64,000 bases of DNA, from assembly GCA_019187185.1 (NCBI GenBank), contig JABAQU010000018.1, positions 1 to 64,000 on the forward strand, given 5' to 3'. Numbering within the stretch: position 1 is the stretch's first letter; every line of letters starts with the position of its first letter. Positions 47,304 to 56,400 of the stretch are shown here, piece by piece. The notes under the pieces are model-generated. The model made no database searches, was not told the origin of the DNA, and saw nothing but the letters and a program-made list of their open reading frames with translations. This DNA comes from Steroidobacteraceae bacterium (GTDB lineage Bacteria > Pseudomonadota > Gammaproteobacteria > Steroidobacterales > Steroidobacteraceae). The position numbers and the translations under genes were made by a program.

Positions 47304-48769
47304 GTACCGAGATCCTGATCAATGGCGGGCTGCGCGAGACACGCGCGGCGATCGTCGAGAACGGGGCGCTGCAGGAAGTGCACATCGAGCGCGCGAGTCG
47401 CCGCGGCCTCGTCGGCAATGTCTACAAGGGCCGCGTCACGCGCGTGCTGCCCGGCATGCAGGCCGCGTTCGTCGACGCCGGGCTCGAGCGCGCGGCGTTC
47501 CTGCACGTCGACGACATCGCGGTCACCCGGCCCGACGCGACGATGGTCGGGCTGCCGAAGATCGACGACATCCGCCGGCTCGTGAACCAGGGCGACGAGA
47601 TTCTCGTGCAGATCGTCAAGGATCCGCTCGGCACGAAGGGCGCGCGGCTCACGACATTCCTGTCGCTGCCGTCGCGCTTTCTCGTCTACATGCCGCGCAG
47701 CGACGGCGTCGGCGTGTCGGCGCGCATCGAGGACGAGGCCGAGCGCCAGCGCCTGCGCGAGCTGCTCGCGAGCCTGCCGCCGCCGTCGCAGGGGGGCGGC
47801 TTCATTCTGCGCACGGCGGCGGCGGGCGCGACGCGCGATGCGCTGCGCGCCGACATGATCTACCTCGATCGCCTGTGGAGCCACGTGCGCGAGCGCGCGC
47901 TCACGGCCGCGGCGGGCGATCTCGTGCACGAGGACCTGCCGCTGCCGACGCGGATGCTGCGCGACGAACTCGGGCGCGACATCGAGCGCGTGCTGGTCGA
48001 TGCGCCCGCGACCCACGCGCAGATGCAGGCGTTCGCGCGGGCATTCGTGCCGGAGATGCTCGAGCGGATCGAGCTCTATGCCGGTCAGCGGCCGATCTTC
48101 GACCTGCACGGCATCGAGGACGAGATCGCGCGGGCGCTCGGGCGCAAGGTCGAACTGAAGTCCGGGGGCTACGTGATCGTCGACCAGACCGAGTCGATGA
48201 CCACGATCGACGTCAACACGGGCGGCTACGTCGGACACCGCAACCTCGAGGAGACGATCTTCCGCACGAATCTCGAGGCGGCCGTCGCCATCGCGCGGCA
48301 GCTGCGGCTGCGCAACCTCGGCGGCATCATCATCATCGATTTCATCGACATGCAGGACGAGTCGCATCGACGCCAGGTGCTCGAGGCACTGTCTCGCAGC
48401 CTCGCCGCCGATCGCGTGCAGACGCACATCGCGAGCCTCTCGCCGCTCGGTCTCGTCGAGATGACGAGGAAGCGCACGCGCGAGAGCCTCGAGCACCTGC
48501 TGTGCGAACCGTGCCCGACCTGCGAGGGCCGTGGATTCGTGCGCACCGCCGAAACCGTATGCCTCGAGATCCTGCGCGAGATCTCGCGCCAGGTGCGCCA
48601 GTTCGGCAGCCGCGAACTCGTGATCCTCGCGCATCAGGACGTGATCGACCGGCTGCTCGACGAGGAGGCGCCCGCGCTGTCCGAACTCGAGGCGGCGAAC
48701 GGCAAGGCGATCCGCCTGCAGGTCGAGCCGTTCTATGGCGTCGAGCAATACGACGTGGTGCTGAGATGA
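47300..48769 (+). CDS. rng: Ribonuclease G
   Basis: A 489-aa endoribonuclease for 16S rRNA 5' maturation and mRNA turnover. An S1 domain (about 35-125), the catalytic Asp of Ile-Asp-Val-Asn-Thr-Gly near residue 304, a second Asp in Ile-Ile-Asp-Phe-Ile-Asp-Met near 347, and the Zn-link Cys402-Glu-Pro-Cys-Pro-Thr-Cys are all present. The C-terminal scaffold of RNase E is missing, so it is RNase G. It is coupled to maf and the nitrilase gene. Confidence 0.96.
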   Translation: MSTEILINGGLRETRAAIVENGALQEVHIERASRRGLVGNVYKGRVTRVLPGMQAAFVDAGLERAAFLHVDDIAVTRPDATMVGLPKIDDIRRLVNQGDEILVQIVKDPLGTKGARLTTFLSLPSRFLVYMPRSDGVGVSARIEDEAERQRLRELLASLPPPSQGGGFILRTAAAGATRDALRADMIYLDRLWSHVRERALTAAAGDLVHEDLPLPTRMLRDELGRDIERVLVDAPATHAQMQAFARAFVPEMLERIELYAGQRPIFDLHGIEDEIARALGRKVELKSGGYVIVDQTESMTTIDVNTGGYVGHRNLEETIFRTNLEAAVAIARQLRLRNLGGIIIIDFIDMQDESHRRQVLEALSRSLAADRVQTHIASLSPLGLVEMTRKRTRESLEHLLCEPCPTCEGRGFVRTAETVCLEILREISRQVRQFGSRELVILAHQDVIDRLLDEEAPALSELEAANGKAIRLQVEPFYGVEQYDVVLR

Positions 48770-49584
48770 GCGGTCCGCGCGTGGCCGCGATCCAGATGAC
48801 GACCGGTGCCGACGTCGCGGACAATCTCGAGCAGGCCGGCACGCTCATCGCGGAGGCTGCCGATCGCGGTGCGCTCGTCGCCGCGCTGCCCGAGAACTTC
48901 GCGTTCATGGGCCACAGGGACGTCGACAAGCGCGCAGTCGCCGAGCCGGAAGGCGCAGGACCCATCCAGGAATTCCTGTCCGGGTCGGCGCGGCGCCACC
49001 GGCTCATGGTGATCGGCGGCACGATGCCGATCGCGATCCCGGGCGGCGACGGCCGTGTCGCGGCGGCGAGCCTCGTATTCGACGCGGATGGCCAGCGCGT
49101 CGGGCGCTACGACAAGATCCACCTGTTCGACGTCGACCTGCCGTCCGCGGCGGAAACCTATCGCGAATCGGCGCACGTGGCACCGGGCGGTCGCGTGCAG
49201 CTGCTCGATACGCCGGCGGGCCGGCTCGGCATGGCCGTCTGCTATGACATCCGTTTCCCCGAGCTCTTTCGCCGGCTCTCGGCGCAGGGTGCGGACTGGT
49301 TCGTGCTGCCGTCCGCGTTCACGGTCCCCACCGGGGAGGCGCACTGGGAAACGCTGCTGCGCGCACGCGCGATCGAGAACCTTGCGTTCGTCGTCGCGCC
49401 GGCCCAGTCGGGCCGGCATGCGAACGGGCGCCTCACCTACGGCGACACGATGATCGTCGATTACTGGGGGCGCGTGCTCGCGCGCCGCCCGAGCGGCCCC
49501 GGCTGCGTGGTGGCAGAGTTCGACCGCGCCGCGCAGGCGGACGCGCGTCTGCATTTTCCGGCGCTACGGCACCGAACGCTCTGA
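48766..49584 (+). CDS. Carbon-nitrogen hydrolase (deaminated glutathione amidase-like)
   Basis: A 272-aa nitrilase-superfamily amidase. The Glu-Lys-Cys triad is in Leu-Pro-Glu-Asn-Phe near 43, Tyr-Asp-Lys-Ile-His-Leu-Phe-Asp-Val near 115, and Ala-Val-Cys-Tyr-Asp-Ile-Arg-Phe-Pro-Glu near 155. These contexts match the Nit1-type branch that hydrolyses deaminated glutathione. Location between rng and tldD is common in gammaproteobacteria. ATG overlaps the rng stop. Confidence 0.9.
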   Translation: MSGPRVAAIQMTTGADVADNLEQAGTLIAEAADRGALVAALPENFAFMGHRDVDKRAVAEPEGAGPIQEFLSGSARRHRLMVIGGTMPIAIPGGDGRVAAASLVFDADGQRVGRYDKIHLFDVDLPSAAETYRESAHVAPGGRVQLLDTPAGRLGMAVCYDIRFPELFRRLSAQGADWFVLPSAFTVPTGEAHWETLLRARAIENLAFVVAPAQSGRHANGRLTYGDTMIVDYWGRVLARRPSGPGCVVAEFDRAAQADARLHFPALRHRTL

Positions 49585-49600
49585 GGAAGGTCCAACGGAC

Positions 49601-51049
49601 ATGAGTGCAGCCCCCGATTCCCTGTCGATCGCGCGCGACCTGATCCTGCGGCCGGGCGGGCTCGATGTCGCGCGCGTGGATCGCGTGCTCGGCGACGTGA
49701 TGGGCCACGCCGTCGACGCCGCCGACATCTACTTCCAGCTCGCGCGCGAGGACTCGTGGGCGCTCGAGGACGGCATCGTCAAGGAAGGCGGGGCGAGCAT
49801 CGAGCAGGGTGTCGGCGTGCGGGCGCTCGCCGGCGAGAAGACCGGGTTCGCCTATTCGGACGAGGTGGTGCTGCCTGCGCTCGAGGAGGCCGGGCGCGCG
49901 GCACGCGCGATCGCGGCGAGCGGCACGCAACATGCGCTGCGCGCGATGCATCCCGCGGACGGCCACAGGCTCTACCTGCCCGTGGATCCGGGGGCCGCGC
50001 TCACCGATCACGACAAGGTCGGCTGGCTCGAGCGGGTCGACCGGATCGCGCGCGCGATCGATCCGCGCATCGTGCAGGTGATGGCGAGCGTCGCATCCGT
50101 GTACGAGGTCGTCATGGTGGCGACGAGCGACGGCACGCTCGCGGCCGACGTGCGTCCGCTCGTGCGCTTCAACGTGTCGGTCATTGCCGAGCAGGACGGG
50201 CGGCGCGAACAGGGTTACGCGGGCTCCGGCGGCCGCTTCACGCTCGCCGAACTGGTGGCTGGCGACAAGCCGCTCGCGCTCGCGCGCGAAGCGGCGCGCC
50301 AGGCGCTCGTGAACCTCGAGGCCGTGCCGGCGCCCGCCGGCAGCATGACCGTGGTGCTCGGCCCCGGCTGGCCCGGCATCCTGCTGCACGAGGCGATCGG
50401 CCACGGGCTCGAGGGGGATTTCAACCGCAAGGGGACGTCGGCCTTCACCAACCGCGTCGGCGAGCGCGTCGCCTCACCCGGTGTCACGGTCGTCGACGAC
50501 GGCACGCTCGCGCGTCGCCGAGGTTCGCTCAACATCGACGACGAGGGCACGCCGACGCAGTGCACGACGCTGATCGAGGACGGCGTGCTGAAGGGCTACC
50601 TGCAGGACAAGCTGAACGCGCGCCTGATGGGCACCCGCTCGACAGGCAACGGCCGGCGCGAATCCTTTGCGCACATGACGCTGCCGCGCATGACGAACAC
50701 CTACATGCGCGCGGGGCCGTACGCGCCCGGGGAGATCATCGCCTCGGTACGGAAGGGCATCTACGCCGTGAACTTCGGCGGCGGGCAGGTCGACATCACG
50801 TCGGGCAAGTTCGTGTTTTCGGCGAGCGAGGCGTACCTGATCGAGAACGGCCGCGTCACGGCCCCGATCAAGGGCGCCACATTGATCGGCAACGGCCCCG
50901 ACGTGCTGACGCGCGTCGCGATGGTCGGCAACGACCTGAAGCTCGACGACGGAGTGGGCACCTGCGGCAAGGATGGGCAAAGCGTGCCCGTTGGCGTCGG
51001 GCAGCCGACGCTGCGGATCGACGGCCTGACGGTCGGCGGAACCGCCTAA
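49601..51049 (+). CDS. tldD: Metalloprotease TldD
   Basis: A 482-aa subunit of the TldD/TldE (PmbA) heterodimer that degrades unfolded or modified peptides. The zinc motif His-Glu-Ala-Ile-Gly-His-Gly-Leu-Glu-Gly-Asp is near residues 262-272. The C-terminal segment ends with Leu-Arg-Ile-Asp-Gly-Leu-Thr-Val-Gly-Gly, typical of the family. GAGGAAGG precedes the ATG. The partner gene pmbA lies 4 kb further on. Confidence 0.96.
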   Translation: MSAAPDSLSIARDLILRPGGLDVARVDRVLGDVMGHAVDAADIYFQLAREDSWALEDGIVKEGGASIEQGVGVRALAGEKTGFAYSDEVVLPALEEAGRAARAIAASGTQHALRAMHPADGHRLYLPVDPGAALTDHDKVGWLERVDRIARAIDPRIVQVMASVASVYEVVMVATSDGTLAADVRPLVRFNVSVIAEQDGRREQGYAGSGGRFTLAELVAGDKPLALAREAARQALVNLEAVPAPAGSMTVVLGPGWPGILLHEAIGHGLEGDFNRKGTSAFTNRVGERVASPGVTVVDDGTLARRRGSLNIDDEGTPTQCTTLIEDGVLKGYLQDKLNARLMGTRSTGNGRRESFAHMTLPRMTNTYMRAGPYAPGEIIASVRKGIYAVNFGGGQVDITSGKFVFSASEAYLIENGRVTAPIKGATLIGNGPDVLTRVAMVGNDLKLDDGVGTCGKDGQSVPVGVGQPTLRIDGLTVGGTA

Positions 51050-51139
51050 TGGTGCCAGGATCTGACATAACCGGCGGGTTCGACGGTGCTGTGAGCTGGC
51101 GCACGCCGCGCAGCGCGGGCAGCCCGGTACCGTGTCGCC

Positions 51140-51325
51140 ATGGACAACGCCATGAACCCTGAACCCGGCTCGACCGGAAGCTTCCAGCGCCTGCTGCCTG
51201 CCGACCTCGTCCAGGAAGCCGTGCGTACCCACGCGGAGGCACACAAGGACATGGAAGTGACCTGGCAGCCCTCGCTGATCGGCCGCTTCCTCGAGCTGTT
51301 CGCGGGTCGAAATCCGCGCGGCTGA
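51140..51325 (+). CDS. Small hypothetical protein
   Basis: A 61-aa product with normal high-GC codon use. It contains an amphipathic helix (Asp-Leu-Val-Gln-Glu-Ala-Val-Arg-Thr-His-Ala-Glu-Ala-His-Lys) and a Leu-Ile-Gly-Arg-Phe-Leu-Glu-Leu-Phe segment. No family is recognised and the ribosome site is weak; an ATG at 51152 is an alternative. It fills the gap between tldD and a small membrane protein gene. Confidence 0.45.
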   Translation: MDNAMNPEPGSTGSFQRLLPADLVQEAVRTHAEAHKDMEVTWQPSLIGRFLELFAGRNPRG

Positions 51326-51357
51326 CCGCGCGCGCGCCGCGCGGTAGGATCGGCGGT

Positions 51358-51621
51358 GTGCGTGTCCACCGCCCCCACATCGCCCAGCCCCTGTACGACC
51401 TCCTGCCGTGGCTCTATGGCCTCGGCGGGCTCGTCGTACTCGCCCTCAGCTACTTGCGCCTCAAGGGCTGGCTGAGCGGCCTGCTGGGCCTCGCAGGCCT
51501 CGCGGCGGTGATCTGGGGACTGGCCATCGGCCTGCGCCGGCGCGACTTTCGCGCGATGCGCCACGAGTATGGAGGCGACGGGCTGCCGCCGCGCGATCAG
51601 GACGGGGGTGCTTCGACCTGA
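51358..51621 (+). CDS. Small two-helix membrane protein
   Basis: An 87-aa product with two hydrophobic helices (about residues 12-32 and 37-58) separated by Leu-Lys-Gly-Trp, then a basic, hydrophilic tail with Arg-Arg-Arg-Asp-Phe-Arg. The start is GTG with AGGA upstream. Its 3' end overlaps the convergent ExeA/FHA gene by 25 bases. Function unknown. Confidence 0.5.
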   Translation: MRVHRPHIAQPLYDLLPWLYGLGGLVVLALSYLRLKGWLSGLLGLAGLAAVIWGLAIGLRRRDFRAMRHEYGGDGLPPRDQDGGAST

Positions 51622-52850
51622 CCCGTGTCGCCGGACCTGGCAGCCTGCACCACGCGATCGTCCCGATAAGTGAGCGTGTGCTGGCCGAGCGCCACCACGT
51701 CGCCGTCGGCGAGCACGTGGCGGCGCACCCGCTTGCCGCGCACCACCATGCCGTTGGTGCTGTTGAGATCCTCGATCACGCAATCCCGTGACGTCGTCAC
51801 GATCTGGCAATGGTGGCGGCTGACGAAACGGCTGTCGATCTGGATGTCGTTGTCCGACGTGCGACCGATGATCACGCGGCCGAGGCGCAGCGGCATCTCG
51901 GACAGGATCTGGTCCTCGGCCGCGAGCGCCACGTGGGCGAGGATCACGTCGCTGCGCCGCGAGCCGGTGGTCTCGAGTACCCGATCGCCGGTACGGCTGC
52001 CGGCCAGCATCGTGCGCAGCTCGCGATGGGTGCGCGACGCGTATTCCGTCCACTGCAATTCCTCGACGGCGTGCAGGATGTCTGCACGCGAGACGGAGTC
52101 CCGGTCCGCGGCGTACGAGCCCATCATCGCCGTATCGCACAGCGTGTTCACGAGCCGCGGCGTCCCGCCGGTGTAGCGGTAGATCTCGGGGTACGTATCC
52201 GGCGCGAAGATCTCGCGCCCGGCCGCGCCCGCGACCTCGAGGCGGTGCAGGATGTACGCGCGCGTGTCGTCCTGCGACAGCGCGGTGAGATGGAAGCGCA
52301 GGCGGATGCGCTGCGCGAGCTGCACGAGATCGGGCGAATCGAGCTTGTCGTTGAGCTCGGGCTGGCCCGCGAGGATGATGCGCAGCACTTTCTCGCGCGA
52401 GGTTTCGACGCCCGACAGCAGGCGGATTTCCTCGAGGACACGCTGACTCAGGTTCTGCGCTTCGTCGACGATCAGCAGCACCTTGCGGCCCGCGGCGTAC
52501 TGCTCGATCAGGAACTGGTTCAGTGTCGCGAGGAGTTCGGCCTTGCGCATCTTGAACGGCTGGAAGCCGAACTGCACCAGCACCGACTGCAGGAACTCGA
52601 GCGCGGAAACCTGGGTCTGGTTGACCTGCGCGACCACGACGTCCTGCTCGAGTTCGCGCAGGAAGGTTTCGATCAGCGTGGTCTTGCCCGAACCGATCTC
52701 GCCGGTGATCACGACGAAGCCGTCGGTGAACCAGATCGTCGACTCCATGTAGGCCTTGGCCCTGGAGTGGTTACGGCTGAGATACAGGTACTGGGGATCC
52801 GGGCTCAGCCGAAACGGCAGGTCGTGGAGCTTGAAGAGATCCAGGTACAT
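51597..52850 (-). CDS. ExeA-like AAA+ ATPase with C-terminal FHA domain
   Basis: A 417-aa fusion. The N-terminal part (1-265) matches the ExeA / PEP-CTERM-locus secretion ATPases: Phe-Arg-Leu-Ser-Pro-Asp-Pro near 13, Walker A Gly-Glu-Ile-Gly-Ser-Gly-Lys-Thr near 50, and Walker B Leu-Leu-Ile-Val-Asp-Glu-Ala-Gln-Asn. The C-terminal part (about 310-400) is a forkhead-associated domain with Ile-Gly-Arg-Thr-Ser-Asp-Asn-Asp, Ser-Arg-His-His-Cys and Asn-Ser-Thr-Asn-Gly, which would bind phosphothreonine. No type II secretion genes are nearby. It begins 21 bases after purK on the same strand. Confidence 0.88.
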   Translation of the reverse strand: MYLDLFKLHDLPFRLSPDPQYLYLSRNHSRAKAYMESTIWFTDGFVVITGEIGSGKTTLIETFLRELEQDVVVAQVNQTQVSALEFLQSVLVQFGFQPFKMRKAELLATLNQFLIEQYAAGRKVLLIVDEAQNLSQRVLEEIRLLSGVETSREKVLRIILAGQPELNDKLDSPDLVQLAQRIRLRFHLTALSQDDTRAYILHRLEVAGAAGREIFAPDTYPEIYRYTGGTPRLVNTLCDTAMMGSYAADRDSVSRADILHAVEELQWTEYASRTHRELRTMLAGSRTGDRVLETTGSRRSDVILAHVALAAEDQILSEMPLRLGRVIIGRTSDNDIQIDSRFVSRHHCQIVTTSRDCVIEDLNSTNGMVVRGKRVRRHVLADGDVVALGQHTLTYRDDRVVQAARSGDTGQVEAPPS

Positions 52851-52871
52851 GACCGCGCGATCTTACGGGAA

Positions 52872-53993
52872 TCACCGCAGGCGCGGTAACGACAGCCGCA
52901 CACCCGGTGCGAGACCCGGCAGCAACCGGCGGACCCGGCGATCCCGGGCGGCCGGCGTCGCATCGATCAGCGTGCAATGGCCGAGCTTGCGTCCCGGGCG
53001 GGCCGATTTGCCGTAATCATGCCAGTGCAGGCCAGGGGTCCCGAGCGCGGCCGCGCGGTCGGGCAGGGCACCGATCAGGTTCACCATCGCCGCGTGGCCC
53101 CGGGCGCGCGTGCTGCCGAGCGGCAGGTCGAGGATGGCGCGCAGGTGGTTCTCGAACTGGCTCGTTTCCGCACCCTCGATCGTCCAGTGACCGGAGTTGT
53201 GCACCCGTGGTGCCATCTCGTTGGCGACGAGCCGCCCGTCGCGCACGAAGAACTCGACCGTGAGGACGCCCCGGTAGCGGAAATGCTCGAGCAGGCGGGT
53301 CAGGTGGCGCGCGGCGGCACGCGCGAGCGCCGTCGGCCCCCAGGGCGCACGCGTGACACGCAGGATCCCGTCGACGTGCACATTGCCATTCAGCGGGTAG
53401 ATTGCAATTTCACCGCGCGCGCTGCGCGCGCCGATGATCGACACTTCGCAGTCGAACGGGACGAATTCCTCGTAGAGCAGCGGCGCGTTGCCGAGAGTCG
53501 CATAGGCGCGCGCGAGATCGCGTGCGCTCCGCACCCGCACCTGGCCCTTGCCGTCGTAACCGAGGCGACGCGTCTTCAGCACGCCGGGGCCGATGCGCGC
53601 AAACGCGCGCGCGAGGTCGCGCTCGTTGTCCACGGCTGCGTGGCGGTTCGTCGGGATGCCGAGCTTGCCGAAGAGGCGCTTTTCGGCGAGGCGGTCCTGC
53701 GCGGCGGCCAATGCCGGCAGCGGCGGCGCGAAATCGATGCGATCCGCGAGCGCTTGCAGTGGTTCGACCGGCACGTTTTCCCAGTCGAACGTCACGACCT
53801 GCGCGCCGCGCCCGAGCCGGCGCAGCAGGCCGCGATCGGTGAACTCGCCCGTCAGGATCGGCGCGACCTGGCCGCCGGGCGTGTCCGCGGCGCGATCGAG
53901 AAAGCGGACGGACAGGCCGAGCGGGTAGGCCGCGAGCGCCAACATGCGCCCGAGCTGGCCCGCCCCGACGATGCCGACGGCCGGCGCACTCAT
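52872..53993 (-). CDS. purK: N5-carboxyaminoimidazole ribonucleotide synthase
   Basis: A 373-aa ATP-grasp enzyme of purine synthesis converting AIR to N5-CAIR. It opens with [13 protein letters not shown], has [12 protein letters not shown] near 145, and [12 protein letters not shown] near 258. Its ATG overlaps the purE stop. Confidence 0.96.
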   Translation of the reverse strand: MSAPAVGIVGAGQLGRMLALAAYPLGLSVRFLDRAADTPGGQVAPILTGEFTDRGLLRRLGRGAQVVTFDWENVPVEPLQALADRIDFAPPLPALAAAQDRLAEKRLFGKLGIPTNRHAAVDNERDLARAFARIGPGVLKTRRLGYDGKGQVRVRSARDLARAYATLGNAPLLYEEFVPFDCEVSIIGARSARGEIAIYPLNGNVHVDGILRVTRAPWGPTALARAAARHLTRLLEHFRYRGVLTVEFFVRDGRLVANEMAPRVHNSGHWTIEGAETSQFENHLRAILDLPLGSTRARGHAAMVNLIGALPDRAAALGTPGLHWHDYGKSARPGRKLGHCTLIDATPAARDRRVRRLLPGLAPGVRLSLPRLR

Positions 53994-54481
53994 CGGCCGC
54001 GCGGGTCGCCCTGTTCGAGTACGGCCGCGGTCTGGCGCTCGCGAAAGACCCTGAGCGCCTGATCGATTTCCGGGTGGGCGAGGGCGAGGATCGAGGCCGC
54101 CATGAGTGCCGCGTTGCGTGCGCCGGCCGCCCCGATCGCGAGCGTGGCGACTGGAATGCCCGCGGGCATCTGCACGATCGACAGCAGCGAATCGATGCCC
54201 TTCAGCGCCCTTGATTCCACCGGCACGCCGAGCACCGGCAAGGTCGTCTTCGCGGCGGTCATGCCGGGCAGGTGCGCGGCGCCGCCCGCGCCCGCGATGA
54301 TGACCTTGAGGCCGCGCTGCCGGGCCGTGGCGGCGTACTCGAACAGGAGGTCGGGCGTGCGATGCGCCGATACGATGCGCACCTCGTGGGCGACACCGAG
54401 CTTCTCCAGGGTCTCGGCCGCGCCCTGCATCGTCTCCCAGTCGGACGACGAGCCCATGATGATGCCGACGAGTGCAGTCAT
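53990..54481 (-). CDS. purE: N5-CAIR mutase
   Basis: A 163-aa mutase that moves the carboxyl group to carbon 4 of the imidazole. It begins with [10 protein letters not shown] and has Ser-Ala-His-Arg-Thr-Pro near 40 and [10 protein letters not shown] near 75, the class I PurE motifs. It is coupled to purK and lies 16 bases downstream of darP on the same strand. Confidence 0.96.
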   Translation of the reverse strand: MTALVGIIMGSSSDWETMQGAAETLEKLGVAHEVRIVSAHRTPDLLFEYAATARQRGLKVIIAGAGGAAHLPGMTAAKTTLPVLGVPVESRALKGIDSLLSIVQMPAGIPVATLAIGAAGARNAALMAASILALAHPEIDQALRVFRERQTAAVLEQGDPRGR

Positions 54482-54497
54482 CGACGAATTCTAGCAG

Positions 54498-55010
54498 TTA
54501 GCGGCCTGCCAGGCCCGACATCAGGGCGCGCAGCGCGCGATAGAGCGCCCTGGACGCCGTGGTACGGGAGGCGGGGCTGGCGTGCTCATTGCGCGCGGCG
54601 CTCGCCAGGGTGGCGAGCTGCGCCCGATCGACCGGCGGATGGCTGGCTTCGAGCGCATCGAGCGCGGCCCCACCCTCGACGATGAGGCGTTCGCGCCAAT
54701 GTTCGATGCGCTTTTGCAGTTCGCTGTCGGCCGCCGTTGCCTGCGCGCGGGCGGCGAGCGCGGCCTCTATCGCGGCGGCGTCGATCCGCCGCATCAGCTT
54801 GCCGATGAACTGGCGCTGCCGCGCGAGCGCCGCGCGGCTCGTCAGACGCCGCGCCTCGCGCACCGCGTCCGCCAGCGGCTCGGGCAGGTCGAGCGCCGCG
54901 AGCTCGGACTCCCGCAGTGCGATGAGGCGGGTGCCGAGGTCCTGCGCCGCATGTGCCGCGCGCTTGCGCGCGCTCTTGCTGGGCCGGTCGTCGAATTCGT
55001 CGTCGGACAT
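54498..55010 (-). CDS. darP: Ribosome-associated protein DarP (YjgA, DUF615)
   Basis: A 170-aa helical protein that helps late 50S assembly. It shows Asp-Asp-Arg-Pro-Ser-Lys-Ser-Ala-Arg-Lys-Arg near residue 7, Arg-Gln-Arg-Gln-Phe-Ile-Gly-Lys-Leu-Met-Arg near 80, and Leu-Tyr-Arg-Ala-Leu-Arg at the end. ATG at 55010 starts the usual Met-Ser-Asp-Asp-Glu-Phe sequence. The divergent pmbA begins only about 10 bases away. Confidence 0.92.
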   Translation of the reverse strand: MSDDEFDDRPSKSARKRAAHAAQDLGTRLIALRESELAALDLPEPLADAVREARRLTSRAALARQRQFIGKLMRRIDAAAIEAALAARAQATAADSELQKRIEHWRERLIVEGGAALDALEASHPPVDRAQLATLASAARNEHASPASRTTASRALYRALRALMSGLAGR

Positions 55011-55020
55011 GACTGCTACA

Positions 55021-56379
55021 ATGCACCGGATGCAACAGCGTGTGGATGGTACGCGAATTGCCGAGCTGCAAGGCGTGGTCTCGGACGCGCTCGCTGCGGC
55101 ACGCCGTCTCGGGGCCACACAGGCGGAAGTCGACGCGAACCTGCAGCAGGGGCTCACCGTGAACGTGCGCCTCGGCGAGGTCGACACGGTCGAGTACCAG
55201 CGGGATCGCGGGCTCGGGGTCACCGTCTACATCGGGCATCGCAAGGGCTCGGCGAGCACGGCGGATCTCGCGCCCGCCGCAGTCGAGGCGACCGTGGCAA
55301 AGGCCTGCACGATTGCCCGCTACACCGCCGAGGATCCGTACTCGGGGCTCGCCGATGCCGACATGCTCGCGCGCGACATTCCCGACCTCGATCTCGATCA
55401 CGAGTGGGCGATCGAACCTGCGGACGCCGTCGAGCTCGCGCGGCGCTGCGAGGCGGCCGGACGCGATGTCGATGCCCGCATCACGAATTCGGAAGGCGCG
55501 AGCGTGTCGACGCATCGCGGTGCGCACGTCTACGGCAACTCCTCCGGCTTCCTCGCGGGCTACCCGAGCTCGAGCCACATGGTGAGCTGCTCGCTCGTCG
55601 CGCAGGCGGGCAGCGACATGCAGCGCGACTACTGGTATGCCGCCGCGCGCGACCCGGCTGACCTCGGCGACGTCGAGGCGATCGGCCGGCAGGCGGGTGA
55701 GCGCGCGATCGCGCGGCTCGGCGCGCGCCGCCTCGGGACACAGCGCTCGCCGGTGCTGTTCGTGCCCGATCTCGCGCGGGGTGTCTTCGGGCACATGGTG
55801 GCGGCGGTGCGCGGCGGCAGCCAGTATCGTCGTTCGTCGTTCCTGCTGGACTCCGCGGGCACGCAGATCCTGCCGCCCTTCATCCAGATCCGGGAACGGC
55901 CGCATATCCCGAAGGCGCTCGCGAGCAGCCCGTTCGACGCCGAGGGCGTCGCGACACGCGACCGCGACCTCGTGCGGGACGGCGTGCTGCAGGGTTACGT
56001 GCTCGGCAGCTACGCGGCGCGCAAGCTCGGCCTGCGCACGACCGGCAATGCCGGCGGCGTGCACAACCTCCTCGTCGAGGGCAGCGGCGCGACCTGCACG
56101 TTCGAAGAGCTGATCGCGCGCATGGGGCGCGGCTTCGTCGTCACCGAGCTGATGGGGCAGGGGGTCAATGGCGTCACGGGCGACTATTCGCGCGGCGCGG
56201 GCGGGTTCTGGGTCGAGGGCGGCGAACTCGCGTTTCCGGTGCAGGAGGTCACCATCGCCGGGAACCTGCGCGACATGTACCGCGCCATCGACGCGATCGG
56301 CAGCGACGTGGACACCCGCGGGTCGATACGCGCGGGCTCGCTGCTCATCGGTGAAATGACGATCGCGGGCGGGGAATAG
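55021..56379 (+). CDS. pmbA: Metalloprotease subunit PmbA/TldE
   Basis: A 452-aa partner of TldD. Family features are Arg-Lys-Gly-Ser-Ala-Ser-Thr-Ala-Asp-Leu near 75, Tyr-Pro-Ser-Ser-Ser-His-Met near 183, the C-terminal Gly-Val-Asn-Gly-Val-Thr-Gly-Asp-Tyr-Ser-Arg-Gly-Ala-Gly-Gly, and Ile-Ala-Gly-Asn-Leu. Like other PmbA proteins it lacks the HExxxH motif. In-frame ATGs at 55009, 55021 and 55030 are possible and none has a clear ribosome site. The 55009 ATG would overlap the darP start codon on the other strand. Confidence 0.93.
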   Translation: MHRMQQRVDGTRIAELQGVVSDALAAARRLGATQAEVDANLQQGLTVNVRLGEVDTVEYQRDRGLGVTVYIGHRKGSASTADLAPAAVEATVAKACTIARYTAEDPYSGLADADMLARDIPDLDLDHEWAIEPADAVELARRCEAAGRDVDARITNSEGASVSTHRGAHVYGNSSGFLAGYPSSSHMVSCSLVAQAGSDMQRDYWYAAARDPADLGDVEAIGRQAGERAIARLGARRLGTQRSPVLFVPDLARGVFGHMVAAVRGGSQYRRSSFLLDSAGTQILPPFIQIRERPHIPKALASSPFDAEGVATRDRDLVRDGVLQGYVLGSYAARKLGLRTTGNAGGVHNLLVEGSGATCTFEELIARMGRGFVVTELMGQGVNGVTGDYSRGAGGFWVEGGELAFPVQEVTIAGNLRDMYRAIDAIGSDVDTRGSIRAGSLLIGEMTIAGGE

Positions 56380-56400
56380 GCGAACGGCGGGGGTGGTCGC

